From positions 79,225,937 to 79,289,936 of the forward strand of contig NC_133932.1 in assembly GCF_031877795.1 (NCBI RefSeq): 64,000 bases of DNA, given 5' to 3'. Below the pieces are notes generated by a model that was given only the letters and a program-made list of their open reading frames with translations, was not told the origin of the DNA and did no database searches. This stretch comes from Strix aluco. Its lineage: Eukaryota; Chordata; Aves; Strigiformes; Strigidae. Below, piece after piece: positions 63,301 through 64,000 of this stretch (position 1 is the stretch's first letter; every line of letters begins with the position of its first letter). The translations under genes were made by a program, and so were the position numbers.

Positions 63301-64000
63301 AAGTTTTTTGGTTCTTTCAGGTCAGGCTATCAACTATATGATTATTTTAAACAAAACAGAGACTACCATAACAGTATCGCTGGCTGCCAGACCATGTTGC
63401 ACATTTGCAGCTGGAACAACGCTACATTTTATAAATTATGAAATGCAATTGCATCTGAACATGAAAAACATTAAGTCAAGATTAAGTTTCCATTCTACAC
63501 ACTCAGGCAAAAAGTTTGTTAAAAAGTCAAGAAAAAAATGCATAAAATCTGTAATAGGCAACAATATACAAAGTTTCAAATATAAAATCATGACTTGTAT
63601 AGCTTGTTACTTGCATCTTTTCACTAGAGGAAATTAAAAGAACCACACATCATTGAACTTCTACACAAGCTTCTTGTGTTTCAATGTCATTTATTGAGGA
63701 GTGAATGAGATACTGTCAGACATGCCAAAGAGACTTCACATTCAAGGGCTGGAAGCTGAACAGCTTTCCTCATTGAGTCACTGTACAAGTTGTTTTTGGG
63801 AATCTGAAAGTGCGATCAATGAGGTCTTCATGCTCGATGTTTGTCTTCAGTTTTTCATCTTTTGATCTACTAACTTGCTGGGCAGAAGGACACTTTCTAC
63901 CCTACAAAGACTCACACTCCAATTAATACAATTAACACTAGATGTAGAGAAACGTTTATCTGTTATAACGTACATCTACTGCTGAAGGTCTTAAAGCTGT

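Larger units (their letters stand above)
48441..64000. other. Upstream flank of FARP1; no gene recognised
   Basis: About 15.5 kb of AT-rich DNA lies 5' of FARP1. In mammals IPO5 is the upstream neighbour and STK24 lies on the far side, but I find no IPO5 coding exon here. Recognisable content is CR1 fragments at 49625-49765, about 51000-51125 and about 56230-56612, an A31 run at 53120-53150, TTTG repeats near 57330-57352, and a compact complex stretch at about 62130-62420 that could be regulatory. The longest frames (135 codons at 55768-56175 and 129 at 59318-59707, both minus) show no domain. Confidence 0.7.

Noticed and set aside
48441..64000. 3' end of IPO5, expected upstream neighbour of FARP1
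   Set aside because: No frame in this flank resembles the importin C-terminus, and no coding exon could be delimited.
1..64000. tRNA, rRNA, CRISPR array, endogenous retrovirus or complete transposon
   Set aside because: No cloverleaf-type boxes, regular spaced repeats, paired LTRs or intact polymerase frames were seen on either strand.

Overview
This is 64 kb of vertebrate nuclear DNA, and almost certainly avian. Most of it is AT-rich, without operons or dense coding. The interspersed repeats are CR1 LINEs, including a fairly young copy ending in the bird/reptile 8-mer tail (ATTCTATG-like). No Alu, L1 or other mammalian-type young repeats were seen. I cannot name the species.

The only gene I can support is FARP1 (FERM, ARH/RhoGEF and pleckstrin domain protein 1), read from the minus strand. 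Its first coding exon (coding part 5143-5313) encodes the first 57 residues: the N-terminal leader and the start of the FERM F1 lobe. The exon has a good acceptor, a strong Kozak start and a phase-0 GTAAGG donor. About 42 kb away, a CpG island at 46.7-48.4 kb holds the likely promoter and an inferred non-coding exon 1 with a GTAAGG donor at 47578. The rest of FARP1 lies beyond position 1, outside the window.

Layout: 1-5142 is the 5' part of intron 2. 5143-5338 is exon 2. 5339-47577 is intron 1, which holds an ancient, decayed CR1 ORF2 relic (24.06-25.47 kb), a younger CR1 3' end (35.65-36.07 kb), MIR-like relics and simple repeats. 46.7-48.4 kb is the CpG-island promoter. 48.45-64 kb is the upstream flank, where I recognise no gene; it holds three CR1 fragments and a 31-nt A run.

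The most interesting signal is in the inferred FARP1 leader. Two upstream ORFs are chained by a one-base TAATG stop/start overlap. The second runs across the 42-kb intron and stops 19 nt before the FARP1 ATG. This depends on the inferred exon-1 donor. The other long open frames are chance products of GC-rich or purine-rich sequence, and some begin with non-ATG codons. I found no undescribed mobile, immune or biosynthetic system and do not claim one.
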